The notes: generated from the letters alone by a model not told the origin. A stretch of DNA of 64,000 bases from Polyporus tsugae (GCA_024305745.1 JAHRBS010000001.1:992001-1056000); one strand, 5' to 3'; positions 10,715 to 22,344 are shown, numbered from the stretch's first letter. A program made the numbers and translations.

Positions 10715-12897
10715 CTACTTCTTGAGCGAGCCGATCACTGACTCGGGCGCATACCGAGGAATGACCTGCAGGCGTCCGTCAGCCTCCGATGCCGTTTCAT
10801 ACCTGTCATGACATGACATGAAGAACGTACCTTAGGGTCGTGAAGCATGTTGAACTCTTCCGTCGCGTCACGGCCGGCGTACAGAACAATAGCCTTCTCG
10901 CCTCCGGGGTGGTCCGGAAGGAAGGCGGTCACATCGAGCACCTGGCCGTCGATGATGACCCAGCAGTCGTCCTTCTTGTTGTGCTTCGCGACCTCCTCCG
11001 CGCTGTACGAGCTGCTGCCAGAAGGTGCTGGTGAGCTCTTGGCGCCAGGAGCTGCGGTCTTCTCTTCTGACGCCGCGGCGGTCGCGGGTTTCGAACTTGA
11101 GCTCTCCGCGCCGATATGGCTAGCAACGGCACCGAGACGGCCGGCAGCCTTCTCGGCGAGGGGGCCGATTTTTTGGAGGAGGTACGATGCAGCGGAGGCA
11201 CCGGAGACGCGGCCGAACACCACGCAGCCAAGCAGCGAGGAACCACCGAGACGGTTGGCACCGTGAACACCACCCGCAACCTCACCGGCGGCGAAGAGAC
11301 CGGGGATGGGCTTGCCTGACTTGTCGACCACGCGGGACTCGGCGTCAATCTCGAGACCACCCATGGTGTAGTGCAGCACAGGGGTCATGATGGCAACGTT
11401 AAAGTAGTCGTCGAGTTTCCACTCGCCGTCGGCGAAGAACTACCCAGCAATATATGAACACGATTGGTTCCACACAACACGTACAAGCACACTAACCTTC
11501 TTGCCGAAGGGGTCCTTCTTCGTCCGCGCGACAGTGTTGTAGTCGTCAAAGGTCTTCTTGAGGGCCTCTGGCGAAATACCGATGTCCTTCGCAAGCGCCT
11601 CACCGCTCTCGTAGCGCTTCATGAGGCCACGACCGACGTAGTGCTTGCAATGCCACTCAATCTCCTTGGACGCAGCGCCGTTGAGAATAAGACGGATGGG
11701 GAACTTGCCGTTCTCCCACATCTTGCCCGTAACGTAGTCACGGTGCTGGAGCTCGTCGACAAAACGCTTGCCAGTATTGTCGAGAAGGAGACCACCGACA
11801 CCACGGAGTGCCTCCGCAGCCAAGAACTTGACCTTCGCCTCAGGCTCGTTGGGGTCAACGAGACCAGTGGGGTGGACCTGGACCTTCTCGAGATCGATAG
11901 CGGACGCACCAATCGCAAGAGCCATCTTCTGGCCGTCACCTGTGCAGTGCTCGCCGTTGGTCGTAGGGAGATCCCAGTACTCCGGCCGGTACTTCTTCAA
12001 GAGCGAGTCGGCGGTGAAGTCTGCAGCGTAACCACCGGTGGCGAGGATGACGGGGCCGTAAGCAGCGTGCGTCTTGCCCTGGTGCTCGTACTTGACACCG
12101 ACGACGGCGCCGGTCTCGTCCTTGATGAGCTCGGTGACACGCGCCTTCTTCTTGATCTGGACGCGGTCGGGCGTGCTCTCCGCAAGGTCCTCCAAACGCT
12201 CCATCTGCGCGTAGGTCATGACCATACCGGGGAACTGCGCGTTGCCGCGGTGCGTCCGGGGGTGTGAGTGACCGCCGAGACGGGCAACTTTGGAGAGGTC
12301 AAGCGCGAACTTGTCCTGGAGCCAGTTAACGGCATCGCCAGAGTAGCCAGTGAGGACACGAATGAGGTCGTCGCGCGCGAGATCACGAGCCTGACCAATT
12401 ATTATTTTGGTCAATACGTCATATCGCGTGGGGGGGAGTTATGACGCCAGGCTCACCGAACGCTTGGTGTCCTCAAAGAATATCTTCGCGTTGTCAGGGA
12501 TACCCAACTCCTGTTGGGCTTGCGTGCCCGCGCCGTTGATGCCGGACGTCGCCTTGGTGGAATTGCCACCCATGAAGCTGAAGAGAGGGAACCACTGTGA
12601 GCACACGAGGTTGAAGCGCGAGCTGCGACAAACAGGGGCAACGAGTCCTTCGCATCCTCTCAACATCCTTCCCGCCACAGCTGCAGCATCCATGGATCCG
12701 CATAACCTCTACTACACTCGTCGTTCGAGCGAACGCGAGTTGCAAATGGACTGGCTGCCTCTAACGTCCCTTCGTCACTGAAACGATGGTACTCACGGTT
12801 GCTTGTCGAGGAGCAGCACATTAGCGCCGCGCTCGAGCAGAGTGTGGGCAGCCGAGAGACCAGCAAGACCACCGCCGACGACAATAACCTGAGCCAT
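10715..12897 (-). CDS. soluble FAD fumarate reductase fused to cytochrome b5
   Basis: Homologue of the yeast Osm1/Frd1 flavoprotein, which reduces fumarate to succinate and reoxidises FADH2/NADH under low oxygen. The start at 12897 gives [17 protein letters not shown], the Rossmann GxGxxG fold, with no obvious mitochondrial presequence. Other landmarks are [11 protein letters not shown] (FAD/substrate loop), [25 protein letters not shown]-like [21 protein letters not shown] and [20 protein letters not shown]. After an Ala/Ser/Pro linker, a C-terminal cytochrome b5 domain reads [20 protein letters not shown], with the haem-ligand motif HPGGEKAI. The last exon encodes [16 protein letters not shown]; the intron before it is 10766-10830. 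Five exons, about 600 residues. The b5 fusion is known in fungal members and suggests electron delivery by a haem donor. Confidence 0.93.
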
Positions 12898-13145
12898 GAT
12901 GAGTTTTGGATGAGGAGGTGGAGGAGGGGGAAGAGGGATGAGACGGATGTTCCCTGCCCGAGATGGAGAGCTTTCTATTCGCCCGCTCCGTGCCGGTCCC
13001 GGGACCATGTGAATTCCGGGCGCCGACCAATACAAATTCGCCCCACTCGTAATCATGCTCCGCGCTGCAATCCCATGCCGAGGTTCACCAAAAATACAAT
13101 TAATGTCTATGTTTCCTCTGGTCATTCCGGCACAATGTATCCGTG

Positions 13146-14342
13146 CTACGACTCCCCATGCAATCCAGTATCAAGCACGCTGCACACACGGTCAACCATC
13201 GAGCCCATGCTCAGCTCGAGCCCATCGAATAGCAGCAGCTCAGGCACCTTCCCGTTCGGCTTCCCGTGCTCGATATCGCCGTCCTCGAACATGGGCTCGT
13301 GCGCGGCCATATATGCCGGCCACACAATTTGCTCCCAGTAGTCCGGAGGATCGCGCCATAGACTTCCCTCTGGATCAGATTGGACTCCAGGATGCACATT
13401 TCGGCCGTCGGCGACAATGCGGATTTAAGGCGCGGATTTTGGGTTTGCGGAGGCAAGCATGGAGATAGATGGGGGAGGCGGAGAGGGAGGAAGCGCGTCA
13501 GGACGGGCGTGCGAGGGGTCGCGGCGACAGCGGACGGACGAGTTCCTACCTGCAGTATGGTATCCGTGTCGATCGTGTCTCCGTTGCTTGAGGATGTCGT
13601 GGGGAATTCGGAGGAAGACGCGGTGTTCTAACTTTTCTACTACTTGCTACAAGTAGGGTCCATTAGCCACAAGCTTAGTCCGCGAGAAGTTTAACTCACC
13701 GAGTCCCAGTATAATAGAAAGCCGTCGACCATAACCCACTTGATATCTTCCCCCTGCTCTTGGTGTTCCCGTTCGACTCCCTCGAAGTGGGCCTTCCACT
13801 TCTGGAATATTGAGTCTTCTATGGGAATGTCTTTCTGCTCGTTTAGATGGTCGTGCGACACATGCTCTAGGGGTATCACTCCGGTTTGTTTAACCTGCGA
13901 TTTATTGAGCAAATCGGGCTGCGATCACAGGCATGGAAGTCCTCACTCGCTCTAAGGCATTGACCATCCTGGGCCATTCTATTGCGCCTTCTGCGCGGTC
14001 CCAGTCCTGCACGCCGTAAATGGGATGCACTGGCACTAATTCTTGTGGCTGTGGTTACGTGCTCGATCGCATGAGATCATCCTCAAGACTTTGACGGACG
14101 ACGACGAACTGGGGCAAAGTCCTGCATGCACAGGTGATCTGATTAGTCTCGCTGGTACCAGCCAGAGTTGACACGCACATCCTGATGTACAATGACGCTG
14201 TTGGGAAGAATGCGTTTGAGGTGCTTGGCAAGCGTCGTCTTCCCAGAGCACGTTGCCCCTCTGCTTTCGCATCAATGCCAGATCCCACTTCTGGAAACAG
14301 GAAAGCGCACCCGATTCCCACTAAAATTACGCGTGTCTTCAT
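13146..14342 (-). CDS. NRK1: nicotinamide riboside kinase
   Basis: Phosphorylates nicotinamide riboside (and nicotinic acid riboside) to the mononucleotide in NAD salvage. Heavily interrupted: about seven exons must be joined. The start MKTRVILVGIG (14342) splices to GATCSGKTTLAKHLKR, completing the P-loop. Then come SVIVHQDDFAP, PQELVPVHPIYGVQDWD, GAIEWPRMVNALERV, a middle exon with WVMVDGFLLYWDS (Walker B-like), an exon with VFLRIPHDILKQRR (LID arginines), and GSLWRDPPDYWEQIVWPAY near the end. The join before GSLWRDPP is the least sure: I used donor GTAGGA after HTA and an acceptor in CCTGGAG, giving an unusually long intron of about 170 nt. Length is near 230 residues, normal for the family. 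It ends 249 bp upstream of the fumarate reductase start, on the same strand. Confidence 0.85.
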
Positions 14343-14746
14343 TGCGTCCGAGCCTGGAGATCGGTCGACAGCCTTGAGCGCTATCCGGACGAAACGAGTG
14401 AGGCGAACAAACTCTACCTGCACAGCTAACGGTGGATGGTAACAGAAGAGGTGAGTCGGAAGGTCCTGAGACCCTCTGCGAGAGAGGTGGATTACTGGAT
14501 GAGAGTGCCATGGGTGCTAACCGAGACTCCGACGAGGGAGTCACCGGGAAGAGGGCCGATCGTCCGAAAGATAAGATAACGTGAGCCCCTCGATTGGGAA
14601 AACCAGGACCCATCCCATCAAGCGCCTGGCCCACTTTCCGGTTCCTGCGGCCAACCTTCACTGTTACTCGTTGCTCAATACGACCTTCTTCTCACTGTCA
14701 ACCCATTCAAAATCGCCGATAGAACGAATTAAAGCTCCTGCTCGAT

Positions 14747-16110
14747 ATGTCCGACGATTCCGATATCCTTTCTCACTTCACACCGTTGGACGAACTTATC
14801 CAAGTCGTCTACCAAGGCTCCGCACGCTTCGTTATCCTGTCCTCAGTGGACGATGCCAGTTGGACAGTCCATGTAGGCTTAACCGGAGATGAGGGAAGAT
14901 GGTGGCGCGGAAGGTGGACGGACCAGGACGTCCGAAATACAATTGTATGTGGCGAGTTACCTACCCTTGCCTATTGCATATCCCAACCACTTCGTCCACA
15001 CAGGGTCAGAAGGTGTCTTCGATTCTCCTGGAATCCTTCGTAGACAACATGGCGAACGCCTTCGTTCAGGGCAACGTTACTGTGGGAGACTGGAGCCCTG
15101 CTCGGGGCGCCGACATTGAGGTATGGACGTGATACCGTGCAACCACAATCCACATTCCCATCTGCCGTAGTCTTCCGTGCATGCTGAAAGCCGACTTGAG
15201 ACGATGCATAGTTGGTCCTCGGGACCACCGCAAAAAACCCTATCCGAATACCCTTAATCGAGCTCTCCGCGAAGGAGGCTGCCGTATACGCCACCAAGGT
15301 GTTTACAGAGGTGCGTTAGTTGGAATTGTGGTCATTCCCACTCGTACTGACTATGCAGCTGCGCTGCCACCGTGCATATACCACGGCCTCATCTTCATGC
15401 TGCCGTTTCATCTTACAAGATTGCGCTGCAAGCTCAGTCCCGAAGATGTCGCCTCCATCCGTCAGCTTTGCAGTCATCGACATACACAGTTCTTCCGAAG
15501 GCTGTGTTAGCCGCTTCCGGTGAATATCCCGATATCCACCTTCGGAACATGCAGAGCAGCTGATATGTGGAAAATAGGTTCAAGTTCGTCTGGAAATAGG
15601 CAGGCGAGACGGACGCCAAGTCCCAGTCCTGAACCCGTAGTCAAAAAGATGCATAGTAGCCCACAGATGGCCAAATACAAGGACAGGGAGGAAGGCAAGG
15701 GGAAAGACAGGGATCGCGCCAAGACAGATACCGGGAAGAAGCGCAAAGCTGAACTCGAAGAGGCCGAGGAGAAGATCGAGGTCCTCAAGGCAGAGCTTGA
15801 GAAGTCGAAACGTCGACAAGGCGCCATCATGACAGAACCATCGAAGCTCCTTCCGAGTGAGTCGCGCATCCGGTGGCGGTCGTATTTCTATCCCTTATCT
15901 GTGCTGTATCTGATCGTGCGTCTTCCGGTCGGTCTGTGCGGTCGACTACCGGTGGTTCTGCGTCTTTTACGATAATTCGGGTCGTCATCTCCTACAACAG
16001 AGAACAACAATGGCTCCGCGCCGTCACGGCCCAAAGGCGCATCTCTAGCAAACCCTACGAAGAAGGCTCGCAAGTATCAGGCTCTGGAGTTTGAGAGTGA
16101 TGAAGAGTAG
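14747..16110 (+). CDS. XRCC4/XLF/PAXX-superfamily-like protein (candidate NHEJ factor)
   Basis: Six exons (14747-14944, 15004-15120, 15212-15310, 15420-15519, 15578-15856, 16001-16110) sum to exactly 903 nt, giving 300 residues. Residues 1-135 look like an all-beta head: ARFVILSSVDDASWTVHVGL, RWWRGRWTDQDV, then ESFVDNMANAFVQGNVTVGDW and ELVLGTTAKNPIRIPLIELS followed by a helix KEAAVYATKVFTEIALQAQS. Next is a basic Ser/Pro linker and a coiled coil (about residues 220-250: KRKAELEEAEEKIEVLKAEL). The extreme C-terminus is KKARKYQALEFESDEE. Head, helix, coiled coil and a basic-then-acidic tail match the layout of XRCC4-family scaffold proteins. The tail resembles the Ku-binding end of PAXX (KKP..GVDFDE). 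This is pattern-level similarity only; a generic coiled-coil protein remains possible. Gene model strong, function tentative. Confidence 0.6.
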
Positions 16111-16738
16111 TGGCCTTCCTATACGGCGCCGTTTGGCTGGCCCTTTCCCGGGGTCTGCCGTCCTATCTTCGTGCTCGCGGTTTTGTCATCTATGCTACAC
16201 ACCTTGTCGCAGTTCCTCTACGGCGTTCACTGTCGCGTTGATTCAACAGTGGGTATGCGTCATCGCGGACGTGGATGCTCGCTGGAGGGCACGTTGAAGG
16301 TCAGCACTACTCTCTATTGTTTGACTATCGCGTGTAGGGAAGCCCTAAGCAGCTGTATACAGCGCCGCTCACCTCATCGCTATTGTCCCACCTATGACTG
16401 CTCATTTCCTCGCGTTAGACATGACGGATCGTGAGGCATAGCGCCTCTACTAGCATCCTCAAGACAAGGCGAGTCGTTTCAAGAACACCCCGGACAGCCC
16501 GCCTCGCGAACGCGACGACGCTTTTCACGATGGGTTTTCCAGTAGCACGGCGCCATTCAACCGTTGCGAGCGGGACGCGGCGGTAGCTTAGAGGAATCTC
16601 GTATAAAGACTCAAAAGTTGTTGAGTATCCAACACCAGTCCATCTCGAACAATCAACAATCTGTACGTCCGACGAGCATCGCTGAGTTACCTGAGCAGAT
16701 TTTTCTGACTCACTATCATCACCCAGCATTCGACCACC
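16111..16738. other. intergenic, no gene seen
   Basis: 0.6 kb between the PAXX/XRCC4-like gene and the next plus-strand gene. It presumably holds the 3' UTR of the former and the promoter of the latter; no distinct element was recognised. Confidence 0.4.
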
Positions 16739-17441
16739 ATGAATACCCCTTCTCAGGCTCCGCGCACCGACCTCGGCCATTTCCCCGAGTCGAACGAGAT
16801 CCCGCCCACTAGGACAGACCACTCGGCTGTCACTGCGTCCCCCATTCGTTCTCCAACCCGCAACGAGATTTTCACGTTCCAGGGACAGATCCTCCCAACC
16901 GTGTCCCACCTCTATGCCTGGGGCTGGCTCCGGCACTTCTCCATCCTCGTTGCGCACTTTATCCTGCGCTGGACCTCGCGCGCCGTCCCCAGATTCGGCT
17001 CCTCCTCCGATCCTCCGCTTCGGACGGCGACCCGCACCGCCACACTCGTCACGTCCATCCAGGTTTTCATTTTGATGGCCGCGTTCGTCGTCCCCTTCGC
17101 GGTCGCGTACCCCGCATGCCAGGCGGCGGAGTGCCTCGCGCCCGCGACGAAGCTGAAGCAGCGATGGACGCTGTCCTTTTGCACTCCGATGGTGCGCAGG
17201 CGGGTCAGCGATGCGTGGGCAGTCGTGTTGGTCGTGGCGTGCGCACGCATGGTCTCTGCGGGTAATCCTCCGGAGCTGCGTGTCCTGGACCCGTCGCATG
17301 CGGCGTTGCTCGGCGTGGTTGGGCGGGCATATCTTTTTGGCCGTGCGGAACTGGATCTACAAATTGGATCCGATGTTTGAGCGGGCGGACGCGATGTGGG
17401 AGTACGACTACATGTACTGCTGGATGTTCCATGTTTGGTAG
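16739..17441 (+). CDS. hypothetical small membrane protein, possible frameshift near the 3' end
   Basis: The ATG sits in a good context (CGACCACCATGA) and opens a 213-codon unspliced frame to 17380. A polar N-terminus of about 60 residues is followed by hydrophobic segments (RHFSILVAHFILRW, SIQVFILMAAFVVPFAVAY, DAWAVVLVVACARMV). In the +1-shifted frame the same DNA continues to 17441 as a Trp/Tyr-rich, protein-like segment (AWLGGHIFLAVRNWIYKLD, then ADAMWEYDYMYCWMFHVW). I see no intron that would connect the two frames, so a one-base indel around 17310-17330 or a degenerate gene is likely. The antisense strand has a 294-codon open frame, but its Arg/Gly-rich composition marks it as a shadow. 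No family recognised. Confidence 0.45.
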
Positions 17442-17853
17442 GGCGCGGCGGCGTGCGAGCGCTGCAGCTGGTGTTGAATAAGATTGTTGGATGTTGTGCG
17501 GTGCCAACCTTACTAGCTGTTCGGAGATCTTGGACGACTCTACGCGCCGTCTACTCTAACCCACCCCAAGCCATGCCGATCGTCTGAATGTACCAATAGT
17601 GATTATCGGATTCGAAATGCATTTGATCAAGATACGCCTGCATTCCGCCCCAGATTTCCTGACTTCTCTTTGCTGATTCAAAGGTGCTGAGTCGTCATTC
17701 GAGCATCGTGGAAGCCCAACGTCCAGTTTGGTTCGAATTTTCTGCGAGCCCTCTCGGCTGTACGGCCTGGCTCGGGTCAAGGAGTCCCAGGGCACACATG
17801 ACTTTCTGAATGAGGGAATCTGGTGTACAGGGTGGGTCAGGCGGCGTTGCGCG

Positions 17854-17870
17854 CCAATGGCTATATAAGG
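17854..17870 (+). promoter_or_regulatory. CCAAT and TATA core promoter of dioxygenase
   Basis: CCAAT at 17854-17858 is followed closely by CTATATAAGG at 17861-17870, about 145 bp before the dioxygenase ATG. One of the clearest core promoters in the window. Confidence 0.6.
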
Positions 17871-18014
17871 GCAGCCATTCCGACTCAAGTGGGAAGACTA
17901 ATAAAAGCCTCCTCCATATCTCGAAGGTCGACACTCCTCTGTGCTGCTCCTGCAATCCACACATTGAACTATCTGCAGCGATATTTCAAACCTTACCGGG
18001 GGACTCGATCAGAC

Positions 18015-19455
18015 ATGGACGGCGACGGCAGGGCTGTATCAAATGGCATTGCGCCCCCTCCATTCCAACTCCCGGTAAGCACTATACTAGTTTAAGTGGA
18101 CATTCATTTACGGTTTCCTTTACGTCTACAGGCCCCGGACAGCCCGGATGTAATCACGGCGAACATGATGAAACTCACGGAACTGACTGTCGATAAGTGT
18201 GTGCTTTCGTTGGTTCCCTCGGTGCAGAGATACTGAGTGCTTCCTCCCGTCGGCAGGCGCAAGAGGTTCCTTCTAAAGAACCTTATTACTCACCTTCACT
18301 CATTTGTGCGGGAGACAAGGTTGGTTTATATAGATCTAGTGCTTCTCACAGACATTGCATAAATACGGGATCCGTATGCGGAGGGATCTATACGTTCTTC
18401 CACATCCTCCTTGGCACCGTCTCTAGCCCGAATTCGCTGACCTCACAGTTCATGGTGCTGACCGCTCTCGATTAGTTTGACCACTCGGGAATGGGAAGAG
18501 ACCATACTTTTCCTGACCCGCACCGGTCAGAAGTGCACCCCTATTCGCCAAGAGTTCATCCTTCTGTCCGATGTCTTGGGAGTCTCTGCCCTTGTAGATG
18601 CTGTCAACAACCCTCCGGACAGTGGTGCCACGGAGAGTAGTGTCCTCGGACCATTCTTTACCGAAGACGCACCTGACTGTGAGTGCTAGAATTATGGCGA
18701 GCATCCCGTGCGTTCATGTAGGGCTTACGGATGGTTTCGACAGTGGCAAACGGCGACTCCATCGCATCCGAGGGCAAGGGTGAATATATGTATGTCGAAG
18801 GACGCGTCCTGAGTGTGGACGGGACGCCCATTCCCAATGCCACCATTGAAACGTGGGAGACGGATGCGAACGGTGAGTATGCATTCAATTCCTCGGACCA
18901 TTCGCACCGAACCTGATGGCTTTCAGGCTTCTACGATACTCAGTATGCATCGCGTGAGCAGGCAGACTGCAGAGGTCGCCTGCGCTCGGACAAGGACGGA
19001 CACTTCGGGTATCGTGCTGTCGTGCCCGTCGCGTATCCGATCCCAGGAGATGTAGGTCATCCTTTCGTGTTTCGTGCTCGTGGACAACAGCCACTAATGT
19101 TGTGACCAGGGCCCTGTCGGCGAGTTGCTTCTAGGAATGTCTAGGCACAACATGCGCCCGAACCATTTGCACCTCATGATCGAGGCTCCTGGCTTCCGCA
19201 AGCTGACCACCGCATTCTACCCCGAGGGCGACACGTACAACGAGAGCGATGCGGTCTTCGGGGTCAAGAAATCCTTGGTGGTGGTAAGTCTGGGCGGCAC
19301 GACGTCTCATTCAGGAACTTACATTAAATGAACCTCAGACACTGCAAACGGTGAAGGACGAAGCGGAAGCGAGGAAGCGCGGATTTCCGAAGGGCGACAC
19401 CTTCAAGCTGTTGCAGCGCGATATCATTTTGGTTCCGCAGACGCAGGCGGAGTAG
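18015..19455 (+). CDS. intradiol ring-cleavage dioxygenase (hydroxyquinol 1,2-dioxygenase type)
   Basis: Intracellular non-haem Fe(III) enzyme that opens the ring of 1,2,4-trihydroxybenzene or catechol between the hydroxyls, giving maleylacetate or cis,cis-muconate. About eight exons. The N-terminal dimerisation region contains DVITANMMKLTELTVDK, TREWEETILFLTRTGQ and RQEFILLSDVLGVSALVDA. The catalytic beta-sandwich has TESSVLGPFFTEDAPD, SIASEGKGEYMYVEGRVL and IETWETDANGFYDTQYAS. The iron ligands are visible: Tyr of FYDTQY, Tyr in FGYRAVVPVAYPIPGD, and both His of RPNHLHLMIEAPGF. The end reads GDTFKLLQRDIILVPQTQAE. The N-terminal dimerisation region separates it from secreted extracellular fungal dioxygenases. 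In white-rot fungi such enzymes act in vanillate/lignin catabolism. Substrate choice (hydroxyquinol or catechol) cannot be decided here. Confidence 0.9.
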
Positions 19456-19761
19456 AGCCTGAAGAATAATATGAAGGAGGAATGCGCCTGGGTTTGATGA
19501 AGTCGGCCATTGGAAATGGAATGTTGGATATTGTAGTATTAGTATGTAAGAGTAGGCGGTGGGCGGTGCCTCAGAGCGAAGAAGATGGTCCGGCCGCTAC
19601 GTCGGGGGCCTTGCACCTCGAGCTCGTTCAATTGGCAACGAATGTGCCAAAGACTGTGGAAGATCGTGGAAAGTTTCCCATGCAGCCACCTGCTGAGACC
19701 GCGTGGCAGGCGATCTTTGTGACTTGTTTGATGTGGTTGGCGTTGAAGAGCCTCGGTGGGC

Positions 19762-19774
19762 GGCTACATATAAG
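19762..19774 (+). promoter_or_regulatory. TATA-like element of amino-acid permease
   Basis: CTACATATAAG lies about 250 bp before the permease ATG, in the 564-bp spacer after the dioxygenase gene. Nothing else was recognised in that spacer. Confidence 0.35.
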
Positions 19775-20019
19775 CGACCACCCAGCCCCGGAGATCAACT
19801 TGAACATCATCTGTCCCCATTCTTGCCTCATGCCCTATAGACTCCGAGGGCCTCCCCAGAACACTTGTTTAAAGTCTTCTTCACTCTGCAGAATGTTCTC
19901 TTCTTCTACAACTCGCCTTCTGAGACTGTGCGGTCCATCCCCCTTCGCTACCCCGTTTTCCTTGAGAAGCGCGTCTGCGCACTCAAAGTCGGATCCGGGA
20001 CACGCTTATACTTTAGGCC

Positions 20020-22344
20020 ATGTCTGTCGCCGACTACCATGACCCAGAGGCCGCTCCTCCACCTCTCGTACGCATCGACTCGCGGAAATCCAAGGCGGCC
20101 TCTACGATCGACGTCGATACCCAGGATCTACACCATGGCAGTTCAGCAACGCCTGTGGGCGCACTACCCGTCCCGCCAGCAGACAAGAAGGGCTTGCATA
20201 GAGCGCTGTCTGCGCGGCAGGTTTCCATGATCGCCATCGCTGGGACTATTGGGACAGGCCTCTTCTTGGGTACGGGACGTTCGTTGTCCCAAGGAGGACC
20301 GGCGAGTATACTGCTATGCTATGCGATTGTCGGGTTCATCGTTTACATCACGCTGCTTCTGCTGGGAGAGATGGCCACCCAATACCCGGTTGCTGGTGAG
20401 TTCTACAGTCATCTTACCCGCCTCTTACCGCAAAGTGTGGTACACCCGGAGTCATATATCCGTGGGCATCCTTGTGGGACGGGACGTTGGGTTCATCTCA
20501 CCAACAAGTTTTCCTTTAGGTTCATTCAACGCATATGCTACCCGATTCTTCTCCCCTTCGTACGGCTTCGCTCTTTCATGGAACTACTGGTTCAACGACG
20601 CAGTCTCCGTTGGGTCTGATTTGGTTGCTGCGCAACTTGTTCTCCAATTTTGGACAACTTGGCATACATGGGTCGTCAGCCTCATCTTCTGGGTCTTCCT
20701 GGTCGTTGTCAACTCTATCCATGTCCGCGTATATGGAGAGTTGGGTGAGTAATGCACGTCGTCAGAGCGTCTTGCGGATGTTGAGTAACGTCGACGCATA
20801 CAGAATACTGGCTCGCTTCCCTCAAGGTCATTGCTGTCGTCATCTTCATTATCCTCGGTATCGTCGTGAATGCGGGAGGAAACCTGGAGCACGAATACAT
20901 TGGAGCGAAGAATTGGCATATACCTGGCGCGCCGTTTGTGGGTGGTTTTGGTGGGTTCGCTCGTGTGTTCGTGACTGCGAGCTTCGCTTGTACGTACATC
21001 ATACCTCTGAAAACGAACCAGTTTCTGATGCTCTGGTAGATGGTGGTACCGAGTCCCTCGGTATTACCGCTGGTGAGACGAAGAATCCTTCTCGCACCTT
21101 GCCGCGGGTCGTGAAGCTCGTCTTTTGGCGGTAAGTCGAACCTGTGTGGCTTGGTCCTTGTGTCCTAACTATCCGTCATCGATCTTTAGTATCCTCCTGT
21201 TCTATATCCTCACTGTCCTCCTAATGGGTCTGAACGGTGAGTTTGCACATGCGTGAACCGGGTCTAAGCCCGAGCTAACACCAAACCTTTACCGAAAGTC
21301 CCCTGGAACTATCCCAACCTTTCAAACAAGGAGACCACAACTTCGCCGTTCACAATCGTCTTCGAGATGGCTGGATCGAGTATGTCGATGCGCTATTCGA
21401 AATGTAACTCACTTGCTGACGTCACTCACAGGGGTTGCTGGTTCGTTCATGAACACCGTCATCTTAACATCTGTACTGTCCGCGGGCAACCACGCGCTGT
21501 TTGCCGGCACGCGTGTACTATACGGGCTTTCCGTGACCAACCCCCCACAGGCTCCTACCATCTTCTCCAGGACAACCCGATCTGGCGTTCCATTTTTCGC
21601 TCTCCTAGCGACAAGCAGTATCAGCATCCTCTGTTTCGGCTCCAGCTTCATCGGGAACGGTGTGGTGTGGGGCTGGCTGCAGAATATCGTTGGTGTCTCC
21701 AATCAGGTAAGTCTGTCTCCTTACAACCCTTAGCATCCCACATGATAGCAAACGCTCGCTACAGATCGCATGGGTCTCGATCGGTCTCGCCAGCTGGAAG
21801 TTCCGACGGGCTTGGGTGCGACAAGGACGCCCGCTCAGCGAGATGAAGTTTAGGGCGGCGTGGACGTGGCCATGGGGCCCGTATTTCGTGGTCATTTCCG
21901 TCATTGTGATCATCATCAGTGAGTAACACCGTCCCCTACATACACAAGGGGCCGAGCTAACAGCACGCTCGCCCAGTCCAAGGATGGACGTCAGTGATTC
22001 CCAAGTTCTCTGCGGTCGACTTCGTGTCGTTCTACGTCGAGATACCCATCATGCTCCTCATGTACCTGGCGTGGATGATCACCCGGCATCCGGGACCCCC
22101 GTCCCCACCTATCTCCCTCCCGACAGACGAGGAGCCAGGGAGTGAGCCTCCCACGCGCAAGAGCGCAGCTCGGCGCGTGTGGGAGTTCGTGTCGTATAAC
22201 GACTCCGTCGACACCCGGACCGTGGACCTGAAACGAGATGAGCACGAGGAAGACGCGGAGGACTTCGAGGACGATGCGGAAAGAGAGGGGAAGCTCAAGG
22301 GGCGCTACCGATGGTTGTGGAGAATGTACTACGCTGTTGTATAA
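20020..22344 (+). CDS. amino-acid permease (yeast AAT/YAT family)
   Basis: Plasma-membrane proton/amino-acid symporter of the APC superfamily. The N-terminal cytosolic tail (MSVADYHDPEAAPPPLVRID) ends in LHRALSARQVSMIAIAGTIGTGLFLGTG, the hallmark TM1 region. Further landmarks are MATQYPVAGSFNAYATRF (across a 120-nt intron), FALSWNYWFNDAVSV, GGTESLGITAGETKNPSRTLPR (TM6-8 loop), VPWNYPNL, SVLSAGNHALFAGTRVLYGLS, and RRAWVRQGRPLSEMKFRA near TM10-11. The C-terminal tail is acidic and ends GRYRWLWRMYYAVV. About ten exons; all joins inspected keep frame. Substrate specificity cannot be told from sequence alone. It could import amino acids freed by the secreted proteases, but there is no sequence proof of co-regulation. 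Confidence 0.92.

Noticed and set aside
11464..12267. 267-codon plus-strand frame
   Set aside because: Exactly antisense to the main fumarate reductase exon, whose family motifs are unambiguous.
16415..17299. 294-codon minus-strand open frame opposite the small membrane gene
   Set aside because: Arg/Gly/Asp-rich composition typical of an antisense shadow in GC-rich DNA; no motif, while the plus strand has a good start context and hydrophobic helices.
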